Shown: in pieces, positions 1 to 8,287 of the stretch | Numbering within the stretch: position 1 is the first letter of the stretch | Layout: the number at the start of each line of letters is the position of its first letter | NCBI GenBank assembly: GCA_947631725.1 | Contig: CANRML010000005.1 | Span: forward strand, 1 to 28,881 | Source of the DNA: an uncultured Clostridia bacterium | GTDB taxonomy: Bacteria; Bacillota; Clostridia; TANB77; CAG-508 | DNA length: 28,881 nt | Direction: 5' to 3' | Translations under genes and position numbers: made by a program | The notes under the pieces: model-generated | Databases searched by the model: none | The model's input: only the letters and a program-made list of their open reading frames with translations | Told to the model about the DNA's origin: nothing

Positions 1-149
1 ATTTCATCGTAAGCTTCAAATTTTGCTTTTCCTAATAATGATAAATATTTTGTAATAGCTGCTGTTGTTGTTGTTTTTCCATGGTCAACGTGTCCGATTG
101 TACCAATGTTTACGTGTGGCTTTGTTCTTTCAAACTTTGCTTTTGCCAT
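1..149 (-). CDS. tuf: Elongation factor Tu, N-terminal part (cut by window edge)
   Basis: EF-Tu is the GTPase that delivers aminoacyl-tRNA to the ribosomal A site. Only the first 49 codons are present; the rest lies beyond position 1. The translated start MAKAKFERTKPHVNIGTIGH, followed by VDHGKTTT, is the classic EF-Tu amino terminus with the P-loop GHVDHGKT. The ATG at 149-147 is preceded by GGAGG about ten bases upstream. It is the last gene of the rpsL-rpsG-fusA-tuf (str) operon, 103 bases after fusA, and a possible promoter in that gap may give extra tuf transcription. Identity is certain despite truncation. Confidence 0.97.
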   Translation of the reverse strand, partial: MAKAKFERTKPHVNIGTIGHVDHGKTTTTAAITKYLSLLGKAKFEAYDE

Positions 150-208
150 TTTTAAATTCCTCCTTAAATTTTTATAATTTAAAATTAAATAACAATTTAA
201 TCACTTGC

Positions 209-237
209 ATTTTATACTATTTTTACGAAAATTGCAA
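209..237 (-). promoter_or_regulatory. Putative internal promoter for tuf, within a hairpin
   Basis: Reading the minus strand, TTGCAA (237-232) and TAAAAT (214-209) are separated by exactly 17 bases. The same segment is the ACTTGC / GCAAGT inverted repeat (203-208 and 234-239), with a further ATTTT/AAAAT pairing inside. No T-run follows the hairpin, so it is not an obvious terminator. An extra tuf promoter is known in other str operons; here it is inference from sequence. Confidence 0.45.
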
Positions 238-252
238 GTATTTTAGCAAATT

Positions 253-2337
253 TTATGCTTCTTTTTTAGCTCTTGAAGCAACTATTTGCTCTAAAACAGA
301 TTTTGGAACTTCTTCATAATGTGAAGGTTCCATAGAATATGTTCCTCTACCTTGTGTTCTTGAACGTAAGTCTGTTGCATATCCAAACATTTCAGAAAGT
401 GGGATAAATGAGTGTATTTCTTGCATTCCATCTACACCTTCCATACCTTCCATCCTTCCACGTCTAGAGTTAATATCTCCAATAACATCACCCATATATT
501 CTTCTGGAACAGTAATTTCTACCTTCATAATAGGTTCTAGAATTACTGATTTTGCTTGTTTACATCCTTCTTTGAAGGCCATAGATGCTGCTATTTTGAA
601 GGCCATTTCTGAAGAGTCAACTTCGTGGTATGAACCATCTACTAAAGCTACTTTAAAGTCAATTACAGGATATCCAGCAAGAACACCGCTTTCTGCAGCT
701 TCTCTCATACCTTGTTCTATTGGTTTAATGTATTCTTTTGGAACAGCTCCACCAACGATTTTGCTTTCAAATTCAATTCCTTTTCCTGGCTCTAATGGTT
801 CCATTTCAAACCAAACATCACCATATTGTCCTTTACCACCAGATTGACGAATAAATTTTCCTTGAACTCTTACTTTATTTCTAATTGTTTCTTTATATGC
901 AACTTGTGGTTTACCTACATTGCACTCTACTTTAAATTCTCTTTTTAAACGATCAACAATTATATCTAAGTGTAATTCACCCATACCTGCTATAATTGTT
1001 TGTCCTGTTTCTTGATTTGTATATGTCTTAAATGTTGGATCCTCTTCTGCCAATTTTGCTAATGCTATTGCCATTTTTTCTTGAGCTACTTTATCTTTTG
1101 GCTCAATTGCAACATCAATAACTGGCTCAGGGAATTCCATTGATTCAAGTATAATTGGATGATCTGGATCACAAAGTGTGTTACCTGTTGTAACATCTTT
1201 TAATCCTACTGCTGCTGCAATATCTCCTGCATATACTTTGTCAATATCTTCTCTATGATTTGAATGCATTTGTAGGATTCTTCCGATTCTTTCCTTTTTA
1301 TCTTTACTTGAGTTTAATACTGTTGAACCAGATTCTAATGTTCCTGAATATACTCTAAAGAAGCATAATTTTCCTACAAATGGGTCTGTAGCAATTTTAA
1401 ATGCTAATGCTGCAAATGGTTCTGTATCAGAAGTTTTTGCTTCTGTTTCTTGACCATCTAATGTTTCACCTTTGATATGTGGAATATCTAATGGTGATGG
1501 CATATAGTCAACAACTGCATTTAATAATTCTTGTACACCTTTGTTTTTATATGAAGAACCACATGTTACTGGAACAATTTTATTTGCTATTGTACCTGCT
1601 CTTAAACCTCTTTTTATTTCTTCCTCTGTTAGTTCTTCACCTTCTAAATATTTCATCATTAATTCTTCATCTTGGTCTGCAGCTGCTTCTATCATTTCAC
1701 CTCTGAATTTTTCAGCATCTGCTCTCATTTCTTCTGGTATTTCTGTTTCTTCAATTTCTTTTCCTAAATCGTCTTTATGAATAAATGCTTTCATTTTCAT
1801 TAAATCAACTATACCTAAGAAATGGTCTTCTGCTCCAATTGGTAATTGGATTGGAACTGCATTTGCTTTTAATCTATTTCTTAATTGATCAACGCAAAGC
1901 ATAAAGTTTGCTCCTGTAATATCCATTTTATTAACATATACCATTCTTGGAACTTGATATTTATCAGCTTGTCTCCAAACTGTTTCTGTTTGTGGTTGAA
2001 CACCACCTTTTGCGGCTAAAACTGTAACTGCACCGTCAAGAACTCTTAGGGATCTTTGTACTTCTACTGTAAAGTCAACGTGACCTGGAGTATCAATAAT
2101 ATTAATTCTATTATTATTCCAAAAACATGTTGTTGCAGCAGATGTAATTGTTATACCTCTTTCTTGTTCTTGCTCCATCCAGTCCATTGTTGCAGCACCT
2201 TCATGAACTTCTCCTATTTTATGAGTTTTACCTGTATAAAATAAAATTCTTTCTGTTGTTGTTGTTTTTCCTGCATCAATGTGAGCCATAATTCCTATAT
2301 TTCTTGTTCTTTCTAGTGGGTATGCTCTTCCTGCCAT
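253..2337 (-). CDS. fusA: Elongation factor G
   Basis: EF-G is the cytosolic translocase GTPase; it moves tRNA and mRNA after peptide bond formation and also acts in ribosome recycling. The 694-residue product has the usual bacterial length. Visible GTPase motifs are AHIDAGKT (18-25), the switch I RGITI (60-64), DTPGHVDF (82-89) and NKMD (136-139). I chose the ATG at 2337. An in-frame TTG at 2358 would extend the protein by seven residues, but those codons are themselves the ribosome binding site GGGAGG. The gene follows rpsG after 52 bases and precedes tuf, the standard str operon order. Confidence 0.98.
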   Translation of the reverse strand: MAGRAYPLERTRNIGIMAHIDAGKTTTTERILFYTGKTHKIGEVHEGAATMDWMEQEQERGITITSAATTCFWNNNRINIIDTPGHVDFTVEVQRSLRVLDGAVTVLAAKGGVQPQTETVWRQADKYQVPRMVYVNKMDITGANFMLCVDQLRNRLKANAVPIQLPIGAEDHFLGIVDLMKMKAFIHKDDLGKEIEETEIPEEMRADAEKFRGEMIEAAADQDEELMMKYLEGEELTEEEIKRGLRAGTIANKIVPVTCGSSYKNKGVQELLNAVVDYMPSPLDIPHIKGETLDGQETEAKTSDTEPFAALAFKIATDPFVGKLCFFRVYSGTLESGSTVLNSSKDKKERIGRILQMHSNHREDIDKVYAGDIAAAVGLKDVTTGNTLCDPDHPIILESMEFPEPVIDVAIEPKDKVAQEKMAIALAKLAEEDPTFKTYTNQETGQTIIAGMGELHLDIIVDRLKREFKVECNVGKPQVAYKETIRNKVRVQGKFIRQSGGKGQYGDVWFEMEPLEPGKGIEFESKIVGGAVPKEYIKPIEQGMREAAESGVLAGYPVIDFKVALVDGSYHEVDSSEMAFKIAASMAFKEGCKQAKSVILEPIMKVEITVPEEYMGDVIGDINSRRGRMEGMEGVDGMQEIHSFIPLSEMFGYATDLRSRTQGRGTYSMEPSHYEEVPKSVLEQIVASRAKKEA

Positions 2338-2389
2338 TTGTATTTTTCCTCCCTTCAATCTTCTCCATTTGTTCTAATTTAAAATAATT

Positions 2390-2860
2390 TTACCACTTAT
2401 AATGTGCAAATGCTTTATTTGCTTCTGCCATTCTATGTGTATCTTCTTTTTTCTTAAATGCTCCACCATTTCCTTGACAAGCATCCATAATTTCATTAGC
2501 TAATTTTTCAGCCATTGTTTTTTCATGTCTGCTTCTTGCATATATTACTAACCATCTTAGACCTAAAGTTTGTCTTCTTTCTGGTCTAATCTCTAATGGA
2601 ACTTGATAAGTTGCTCCACCTACTCTTCTTGCTTTTACTTCAAGAACTGGCATAACATTTTCTAAAGCTGCTTCAAAAACTTCTAAAGGGTTTTTACCTT
2701 CTTTTTCTTTTATGATATCAAATGCATCATACACAATTTTTTGAGCAACTGATTTTTTACCATCCAACATTATATTGTTTACTAATTTTGTAACTACTTT
2801 ACTATTATATATTGGGTCTGGTAATACGTCTCTTTTTGCTATAAATCCTTTTCTTGGCAC
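2390..2860 (-). CDS. rpsG: 30S ribosomal protein S7
   Basis: S7 is a primary 16S rRNA-binding protein that nucleates assembly of the 30S head and contacts E-site tRNA. The 156-residue length is typical. The start MPRKGFIAKRDVLPDP and the internal KARRVGGATYQVP and RWLVIYARSR segments are diagnostic. It starts with GTG, preceded by AAGGAG. It lies 143 bases downstream of rpsL, across a spacer that can fold into several hairpins (see that entry). In E. coli S7 represses its own operon at the rpsL-rpsG spacer; whether that happens here is not shown. Confidence 0.97.
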   Translation of the reverse strand: MPRKGFIAKRDVLPDPIYNSKVVTKLVNNIMLDGKKSVAQKIVYDAFDIIKEKEGKNPLEVFEAALENVMPVLEVKARRVGGATYQVPLEIRPERRQTLGLRWLVIYARSRHEKTMAEKLANEIMDACQGNGGAFKKKEDTHRMAEANKAFAHYKW

Positions 2861-2882
2861 TATTCTTCACTCCTTTTTTATA

Positions 2883-2989
2883 GGTATTATTTATACCCAA
2901 GTTACTCTGGGAAGACGTTCTTCCCCGTATAGTGCTTTATAATCTATTCCAAATTTAAGTACCTTAAGTTAGGAAAGTTACAAGCACTA
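2883..2989 (-). promoter_or_regulatory. Structured rpsL-rpsG intercistronic spacer
   Basis: In the RNA sense, an 8-bp stem TAGTGCTT/AAGCACTA (2982-2989 with 2930-2937) encloses a small CTTAA/TTAAG hairpin (2955-2967). It is followed by GGGAAGA-acg-TCTTCCC (2909-2925) and GGTAT-aaata-ATACC (2883-2897), just ahead of the rpsG ribosome binding site. No T-run follows any stem, so it is not a terminator. Position and complexity suggest an S7 autoregulatory or processing element; this is inference. Confidence 0.45.
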
Positions 2990-3003
2990 ATTGCTAACAC
3001 GGT

Positions 3004-3417
3004 TTATTTTTTTGGTTTTTTTGCTCCATATTTTGAACGTGCTTGCATTCTGTCTTTTACTCCTGCTGTATCTAGTGTTCCTCTAATTATGTGATATCTA
3101 ACACCTGGAAGGTCTTTTACTCTTCCACCCCTAATTAAAACAACACTATGCTCTTGTAAGTTATGTCCTATACCTGGGATATAAGATGTAACTTCAAAAC
3201 CATTTGAAAGTCTAACTCTGGCTACTTTTCTCAATGCAGAGTTTGGCTTTTTAGGTGTAACTGTTTTTACAACTGTACAAACGCCTCTTTTTTGTGGTGC
3301 TCTATTATTTGTTACTCTTTTATTTTTTGAGTTATATCCATGTTGTAATGCTGGTGCAGTTGATTTTGTAACACCTGTTTTTCTTCCTTTTCTAACTAAT
3401 TGATTAATTGTTGGCAC
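3004..3417 (-). CDS. rpsL: 30S ribosomal protein S12
   Basis: S12 lies at the decoding centre and contributes to decoding accuracy; it is also the site of streptomycin resistance mutations. The 137-residue product opens MPTINQLVRKGRK and contains TPKKPNSALRKVARVRL and PGIGHNLQEHSVVLIRGG, which are diagnostic. The lysine pair in TPKKPN is the wild-type streptomycin-sensitive form. It starts with GTG behind AGGAGG at a nine-base spacing. It is the first gene of the str operon, with a good promoter about 80 bases upstream. No L7Ae-like gene precedes it, unlike in many Bacilli. Confidence 0.98.
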   Translation of the reverse strand: MPTINQLVRKGRKTGVTKSTAPALQHGYNSKNKRVTNNRAPQKRGVCTVVKTVTPKKPNSALRKVARVRLSNGFEVTSYIPGIGHNLQEHSVVLIRGGRVKDLPGVRYHIIRGTLDTAGVKDRMQARSKYGAKKPKK

Positions 3418-3494
3418 TTAAATTTCACCTCCTATTTAAAGTTATTTTTCATTACGGAACTGCATAATACATGCAATTTACCATAACGGATTAT

Positions 3495-3523
3495 ATTTTA
3501 TCACGTTTGCCCTTGAAAGTCAA
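3495..3523 (-). promoter_or_regulatory. str operon promoter
   Basis: Minus-strand TTGACT (3523-3518), 17-base spacer, TAAAAT (3500-3495). It gives a 5' leader of roughly 70 bases before the rpsL GTG. The -35 box abuts the terminator of the upstream coiled-coil gene at 3525, so transcription units are packed end to end. Confidence 0.8.
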
Positions 3524-3524
3524 T

Positions 3525-3552
3525 AAAAACTTGGAAATTTTTCCAAGTTTTT
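3525..3552 (-). terminator. Terminator of the coiled-coil gene
   Basis: A near-perfect inverted repeat AAAAACTTGGAAA / TTTCCAAGTTTTT sits 15 bases after the stop codon at 3568. In RNA the 3' arm ends in a run of U, as in an intrinsic terminator. The A-run on the other side could allow bidirectional function, but no plus-strand gene was found. Confidence 0.85.
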
Positions 3553-3567
3553 ATGTTTCTTTTTTGA

Positions 3568-6500
3568 TTATTCATTTTCTTCTCTTGAGTTGTCTTCTAA
3601 TGGTTTCCATTCTCCATCTAATATATCGCCTTCTTGCTCTTTTTCTGCATATTGTCTTGTAATTTTTTTCATATCTTGCTTTTGTTTTTCTGTTGCTTTT
3701 ATGTTTGAGTCAAATTCTTGTTTTTGTTCAGCATAGTTTAAATTACCTGCTGTTTTTATATTAGCCGTTTCCTCTTTTAGTTGTTCTTGACGCTTTGGTG
3801 CAGATAAGCAATTTTTTAAAATATAGCTTTCTATTAAATATCTGAGTTTCCCAAATCTTCCTACTGGTCCTAATACTTCTATTCCTTTTATTGCTTTTGC
3901 ATTTTTTAATATCTTGTTTATTATTTTTTTGGCAGATTTTCCTGGTTTTCCTAAAGTTTCTTTATTACCATTTAGCGATTTATTTTGAATTTCTTTTATT
4001 TCTGGAATTTTACTTATATTGTCATAAACTATTTTAGTAAATCCAGGACTCATATGGCTATATTCTACTCCATCTGCATATTTTGCTATCTTTGTATTTA
4101 TTTCTTTTATCGAAAATTCCTTTTTTGGGTCTTTGAAATAGTCATTTCTAATTCGCATAGCAGATGATAAAGCATCTATCAAAGCAAAATCTGGTGTATG
4201 CATAATTGCTCTGATTTCTCTTACTTGAGACATTAAATCTTGTTGTAATTCCTTCATTTTACTTCTCTTCATAAAGTACATTTGATTAACTCCTACAGCT
4301 GTACCATCTGAAAATGTAAAATGATATAGTCCTGCTTTGGCAAAAAATGTTATTTTTTCTAAGTCTATTTTTTGCGTGTCTTGATTTTTTTCAATATTTT
4401 TAGCAACAGTAGGTATTCTTAAAAGTTTTGCTTCATTTAAAATATTATTATATTTATCAATTAATTTATCTTTTTCTTCTCCATGTTCTTTCTCGTTTAT
4501 TTGTTTTCTAATACTATTTATAGCATCATTTGCTACCATTAAAACTGCCGCACCATTTTTTAAGTATTTTTGTAAATTATAGAAGCCTTCATTTATTACT
4601 TGTGAATCAAATTCTGGGTTGTCTGTATCTTGAAGAATTTGTGTATAATTATTTTTGTATCTGTTAACCATTTCATGCATTTGTGTTCTTAATTCACTTG
4701 TATCTTTCTCTTGAAAGCCATTTGCTATAAAGAATTCATTTATAGTATCTTGATATCCGTTTACCAAATCTTGTACATCTTTTTCATTGAAAATCCATCG
4801 CTTTACTTCCGTAAATTTTGGATTTTTTGAATTTTCCTGTGCTGTACTTGCTTCAGTTGGTTGTTGTTGTGTTTTTGTTTGTGTACTTCTAGTTGTAGTT
4901 TTTGTTGATGAAACAGGTTTTGGATTTGGCTTTGTTTCTTGATTATTTTGTTTTTGTTGTGATTTTTCTTCTATAAGTTTAAATTTGTCATTAATAGGTA
5001 TTTGTAAATTTTTTGCTTCCACTAAAAAGTCATTATATTCTTTAACTGCTTTATCAAGTGCCTCTTTGTTAGGTTGCATATATGTTGCAAGTCTTAGTTC
5101 GTGCAAATATATATCTATCATTTTTCCTACTTTTTTCTCATCTTTAAAAGCTTCATTAAGCTCATTAGTAGATTTTTTTAATTCTTCAAGTGCCTCATTA
5201 AAATCTTTTACAGATATGTCTGGATTAGTCTCTCCTTTAATTATCTTTAAAAATTCTTTCTGACCTATACTAATATCTTTCAAAATTTTAGTCATTATGA
5301 TACTATTAGTAACTCCCTTTTCTGCAAAAAATCCATTTACTGCATTTTTTTGTTCTTCAATAATATGTTTTAGTTCTTCTTCTGTAAAGTTTATTTTACC
5401 CTTTGTTTGCTCTTTTGGTTCTGCTGGTTCTTCTGGCTCTGTTTGTCCTTTTGGTTCTACATCTGTAATTCCTAGTTGTTCTGCTACTTTTAATAATTCT
5501 TCTCTATTTTCAGCTTCTTCTTGTACATGTAATACATCTTTTACTATATCATCAATATTCCACCCCTTGTATTCTTCAAATTCTTTAGACATCTTTTCTA
5601 TTTGTTTTTTTGAAGATTTTGGATTATTTAATACCTTATCAAAAAGAATATATTGATTTTCTACTCTCTGATATAGTTTATTTTCTAATTCTGTTCCTAA
5701 TGCAATTTCTTTGCTTTCAAAAGTTTCTCTTATTTGGTCTTTTAATCTTTTTGTTTCATTTTCTAAGCTTTCTGCTGTATATCCAAGTATTGGTTCATTT
5801 TTACTTTTTGTTTGTTTGTCTTCTTCTTTGCTTTCTACTTGTTGTTCTTCTTGCTCTTCTGGTTTTATTTCAGTGCTCTCTTCATTTTCTTCTAGTTCTA
5901 TACTCAAAGAATATTTAGCAATAAGTTCTTCTGTCTCTTTCATTATATTTTCTGTATTTTTTTCAGCTTGTTGTCTATTTTTATATGCTTCATTATATTT
6001 TTCCCATAATTTGGTCCTACTTTTTGCAAAGTTTTTTAGTTTTTGCATTTCACTTTTTTTAGCTTTTAAGACTTGTTTTTTTGCTTCTTCTACATTGCTG
6101 CCTTCGATTTTATTTAAGCTATCTAATGATAGTTTTAGATTTTCTACATTTTTCTTAGTTCCTCTAATTTGTTTGTTTTTTTCACGGAACTTTTCATATG
6201 CTTTTTCTTCTATTTTTTTTGCTTTTTCTTCTTCCTGCTTTGCTTCTTCTCTGTTTTGTTCTATTGATTCTAAGAATTGCTTTTTTACAGCTGATATATT
6301 TTCTGATATATTTTCTCTTTCTGTTTCATTCTCGGCTTCTTCTCTTTTTCTATCTTCTTCTAATTGATTTTTACTATTTTGATAGTTTTCTCCTGCATTT
6401 TTTAATTCTTGTTTTACTTCTTCAATTTTTTTATCTACTTCTTCATTGTTAGCATTCACGTCATCTATCTCTTCTTCAGTACTTCCTTCTGGTGCAGTTT

Positions 6501-6684
6501 GCTTCATACCTTTTAATCTTTCAATTTCTGCATTTAAGTCTGCTACATTTGAATTATATTGAGCCTCTAACTCAGATAATTTTTCATTATATTCGTTTCC
6601 TAAGTTTGATATTTTTTCTGATTTTTCCTCTAGTTCTTTTTGTTTATTTACTAAATCATTTTCTATTTCATTTAAATTTACCAT
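3568..6684 (-). CDS. Large coiled-coil protein with three related modules, function unknown
   Basis: I do not recognise a family. The 1038-residue product has no signal peptide, no membrane segment and a single cysteine, so it is probably cytosolic. Residues 5-275 are a highly charged E/K/N/Q-rich coiled coil. Three weakly similar helical modules follow at about 302-407, 432-563 and 631-758. Each opens with an aromatic residue, has F or FF about 20 residues on, an NP pair near position 55, and ends in a helix like YNxxLxEAKxLxIP. Acidic or Pro/Thr/Gln-rich linkers separate them. A distinct segment at 772-965 and a charged tail close the protein. The start is the ATG at 6684 behind AAGGGGAAAATT; an in-frame ATG 42 bases upstream lacks such a site. 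It is transcribed alone. It could be a scaffold or cell-organisation protein, but that is speculation. Confidence 0.85.
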   Translation of the reverse strand: MVNLNEIENDLVNKQKELEEKSEKISNLGNEYNEKLSELEAQYNSNVADLNAEIERLKGMKQTAPEGSTEEEIDDVNANNEEVDKKIEEVKQELKNAGENYQNSKNQLEEDRKREEAENETERENISENISAVKKQFLESIEQNREEAKQEEEKAKKIEEKAYEKFREKNKQIRGTKKNVENLKLSLDSLNKIEGSNVEEAKKQVLKAKKSEMQKLKNFAKSRTKLWEKYNEAYKNRQQAEKNTENIMKETEELIAKYSLSIELEENEESTEIKPEEQEEQQVESKEEDKQTKSKNEPILGYTAESLENETKRLKDQIRETFESKEIALGTELENKLYQRVENQYILFDKVLNNPKSSKKQIEKMSKEFEEYKGWNIDDIVKDVLHVQEEAENREELLKVAEQLGITDVEPKGQTEPEEPAEPKEQTKGKINFTEEELKHIIEEQKNAVNGFFAEKGVTNSIIMTKILKDISIGQKEFLKIIKGETNPDISVKDFNEALEELKKSTNELNEAFKDEKKVGKMIDIYLHELRLATYMQPNKEALDKAVKEYNDFLVEAKNLQIPINDKFKLIEEKSQQKQNNQETKPNPKPVSSTKTTTRSTQTKTQQQPTEASTAQENSKNPKFTEVKRWIFNEKDVQDLVNGYQDTINEFFIANGFQEKDTSELRTQMHEMVNRYKNNYTQILQDTDNPEFDSQVINEGFYNLQKYLKNGAAVLMVANDAINSIRKQINEKEHGEEKDKLIDKYNNILNEAKLLRIPTVAKNIEKNQDTQKIDLEKITFFAKAGLYHFTFSDGTAVGVNQMYFMKRSKMKELQQDLMSQVREIRAIMHTPDFALIDALSSAMRIRNDYFKDPKKEFSIKEINTKIAKYADGVEYSHMSPGFTKIVYDNISKIPEIKEIQNKSLNGNKETLGKPGKSAKKIINKILKNAKAIKGIEVLGPVGRFGKLRYLIESYILKNCLSAPKRQEQLKEETANIKTAGNLNYAEQKQEFDSNIKATEKQKQDMKKITRQYAEKEQEGDILDGEWKPLEDNSREENE

Positions 6685-6698
6685 AATTTTCCCCTTTC

Positions 6699-6710
6699 GA
6701 ACTATAGTTC
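6699..6710. promoter_or_regulatory. 12-bp perfect palindrome at the start of the coiled-coil gene transcript
   Basis: GAACTATAGTTC is its own reverse complement and lies about 25 bases downstream of the -10 box and just before the ribosome binding site. It could be a repressor operator or a small RNA hairpin near the start site. Short palindromes occur by chance in A+T-rich DNA, so confidence is low. Confidence 0.3.
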
Positions 6711-6735
6711 TAGAAAATTTTATCATACAAAGATA

Positions 6736-6764
6736 ATTATATCAGAGTTTAGAAAAAAATACAA
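6736..6764 (-). promoter_or_regulatory. Promoter of the coiled-coil gene
   Basis: Minus-strand TTGTAT (6764-6759), 17-base spacer, TATAAT (6741-6736). The start site would be near 6729, giving a leader of about 45 bases. Confidence 0.7.
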
Positions 6765-6831
6765 TAATTTTATGTAAATTTTGTAAAATTTTAATGTTTT
6801 TTTAACATTTTTGTAATATTATGGTAATAAA

Positions 6832-6851
6832 TTAAGCTACTAGTAGCTTAA
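6832..6851 (-). terminator. Hairpin overlapping the trmFO stop codon
   Basis: TTAAGCTACTAGTAGCTTAA is a perfect 20-bp palindrome that contains the trmFO stop codon (6848-6850). In RNA it is followed by UUUAUUA, a weak U-tract, so it may be a modest terminator or a 3'-end stabiliser. Confidence 0.5.
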
Positions 6852-8224
6852 AATTCATTTAAACTTCTAGTAGCATATTTTGAATATCTTTGTTTTTTAT
6901 CTTTAATTTTTTCTCCTTCAAGTTCAGGTAATATTCCAAAATTAGCATTCATAGGTTGGAATTTAGAATTTGGTGTTGATATATATTTAGCTAATGCTCC
7001 TATTACTGTATTTTCGGAAAATATTACTTTTTCTTTGTTATTTTTTAGTTGATTTATTGCATTTAATGCTGCCACCAATCCAGAAGATATTGATTCTACA
7101 TATCCTTCTACTCCCGTAATTTGTCCTGCAAAATATATATGTGGATTATTTTTTAATTTATAAGTCTCATCTAATAAACTTGGGGAATTTAAGTATGTGT
7201 TTCTATGCATTACTCCGTATTTTATAAACTCTGCATTTTCTAATCCTGGTATCATAGAAAATACTCTTTTTTGCTCTCCAAATTTTAAGTTGGTTTGAAA
7301 TCCTACTAAATTATATAAGCTTGCCTGTTTGTCATCTTGCCTTAATTGAACTACTGCATATGGTCTTTTTGCAGTTCTTGGATCATCAAATCCTACTGGT
7401 TTTAAAGGTCCATATCTTAAAGTGTCTATACCTCTTTTAGCCATTATTTCTATTGGCATACAGCCTTCAAAAATTTCTTTCTTTTCAAATTCATGTAATG
7501 TTACAACCTCTGCATTTATTAGAGCATTAACAAATTCTTCATATTCTTTTTGAGAAAATGGTAAATTTATATAACTATTTTCCACATTTTCTAATCTATT
7601 GTTAATATCTATTCTTTCTTTCCATTTTTCTACTGTTTCATTTTTTTGCTTTTCTTGTACATATCTATCTCCATAAAATGCAATGTTAAAATTTATGCTT
7701 TCTTTGCTTACAATTGGCGCAGCTGCATCATAAAAGTATAGTTTTTCTTGCCCTGTTAGTTCTTGAATTTCCTTTGTAAGTGCTTCAGATGTAAGTGGTC
7801 CTGTACAAATAATTGTAATAGCATCTTGTGCCAAATCCTTTATAGATATGTCTTTTCCTACTTCACAAGGAATTATTTCTATAAGTTTTTCTTTTTTTAA
7901 TTCTTCTGTTACTCTTTTTGAAAATATTTCTCTATCTACTGCTAAGGCTTGTCCTGCTGGTACTTTAGTTTCATCTGCTATTCTAATTAGCAAAGAATCT
8001 AGTCTTCTTAGTTCTTCTTTTAATAGTCCACATGCATTTGTTAATAAATTTGATTTAAAAGAATTACTGCATACTATTTCTGCTAGGTTTTCGTTACTAT
8101 GAGCAGGTGAAAACTTCTTTGGTTTCATTTCATATAACTTTACTTTTATATTTTGTTTTGCAATTTGATATGCTGCTTCACATCCTGCTAGTCCTCCACC
8201 GATAATGTTTATATAATCATCCAT
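6848..8224 (-). CDS. trmFO: tRNA (uracil-54-C5)-methyltransferase, folate/FAD-dependent (TrmFO)
   Basis: TrmFO makes ribothymidine at U54 of the tRNA T-loop, using methylenetetrahydrofolate and reduced FAD. Diagnostic features are the FAD-binding IIGGGLAGCEAA (7-18), VCSNSFKSN around Cys52, YDAAAPIV (165-172), EGCMPIE with Cys255, FAGQITGVEGYVES (365-378) and NANFGILP (426-433). Cys52 and Cys255 match the two conserved catalytic cysteines of the family. At 458 residues it is a little longer than the usual 435 or so; the excess is a charged insertion at about 188-216. It starts with ATG behind AAAGGGAAG. It probably shares a transcript with scfA upstream, since I see no separate promoter. Confidence 0.96.
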   Translation of the reverse strand: MDDYINIIGGGLAGCEAAYQIAKQNIKVKLYEMKPKKFSPAHSNENLAEIVCSNSFKSNLLTNACGLLKEELRRLDSLLIRIADETKVPAGQALAVDREIFSKRVTEELKKEKLIEIIPCEVGKDISIKDLAQDAITIICTGPLTSEALTKEIQELTGQEKLYFYDAAAPIVSKESINFNIAFYGDRYVQEKQKNETVEKWKERIDINNRLENVENSYINLPFSQKEYEEFVNALINAEVVTLHEFEKKEIFEGCMPIEIMAKRGIDTLRYGPLKPVGFDDPRTAKRPYAVVQLRQDDKQASLYNLVGFQTNLKFGEQKRVFSMIPGLENAEFIKYGVMHRNTYLNSPSLLDETYKLKNNPHIYFAGQITGVEGYVESISSGLVAALNAINQLKNNKEKVIFSENTVIGALAKYISTPNSKFQPMNANFGILPELEGEKIKDKKQRYSKYATRSLNEF

Positions 8225-8252
8225 TTTCTTTCTTCCCTTTATATTTTAAGTA

Positions 8253-8275
8253 GTGAGCAGGAATTTCCTGCTCAC
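8253..8275 (-). other. Strong hairpin between scfA and trmFO
   Basis: Perfect 11-bp inverted repeat GTGAGCAGGAA / TTCCTGCTCAC around one base, 12 bases after the scfA stop. In RNA it is followed by UACUUAAAAUAU, not a U-run, so termination is doubtful. It may stabilise scfA mRNA or reduce read-through into trmFO. Confidence 0.6.
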
Positions 8276-8287
8276 CGTAACTATTTG

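Noticed and set aside
2338..2358. A seven-codon N-terminal extension of EF-G from TTG at 2358
   Set aside because: Its codons form the GGGAGG ribosome binding site of the true ATG, and MAGRAYPLERTRNIGI is the normal EF-G start.
5297..6452. Long Ser/Phe/Leu-rich plus-strand frames opposite the coiled-coil gene
   Set aside because: They are the complement of Glu/Lys-rich codons on the minus strand, with no ribosome binding sites and low-complexity products.
6791..6812. AATGTT/AACATT hairpin with a T-run on the plus strand
   Set aside because: No plus-strand gene exists upstream of it; on the minus strand it is not followed by a U-tract. The A+T-rich spacer makes chance pairing likely.
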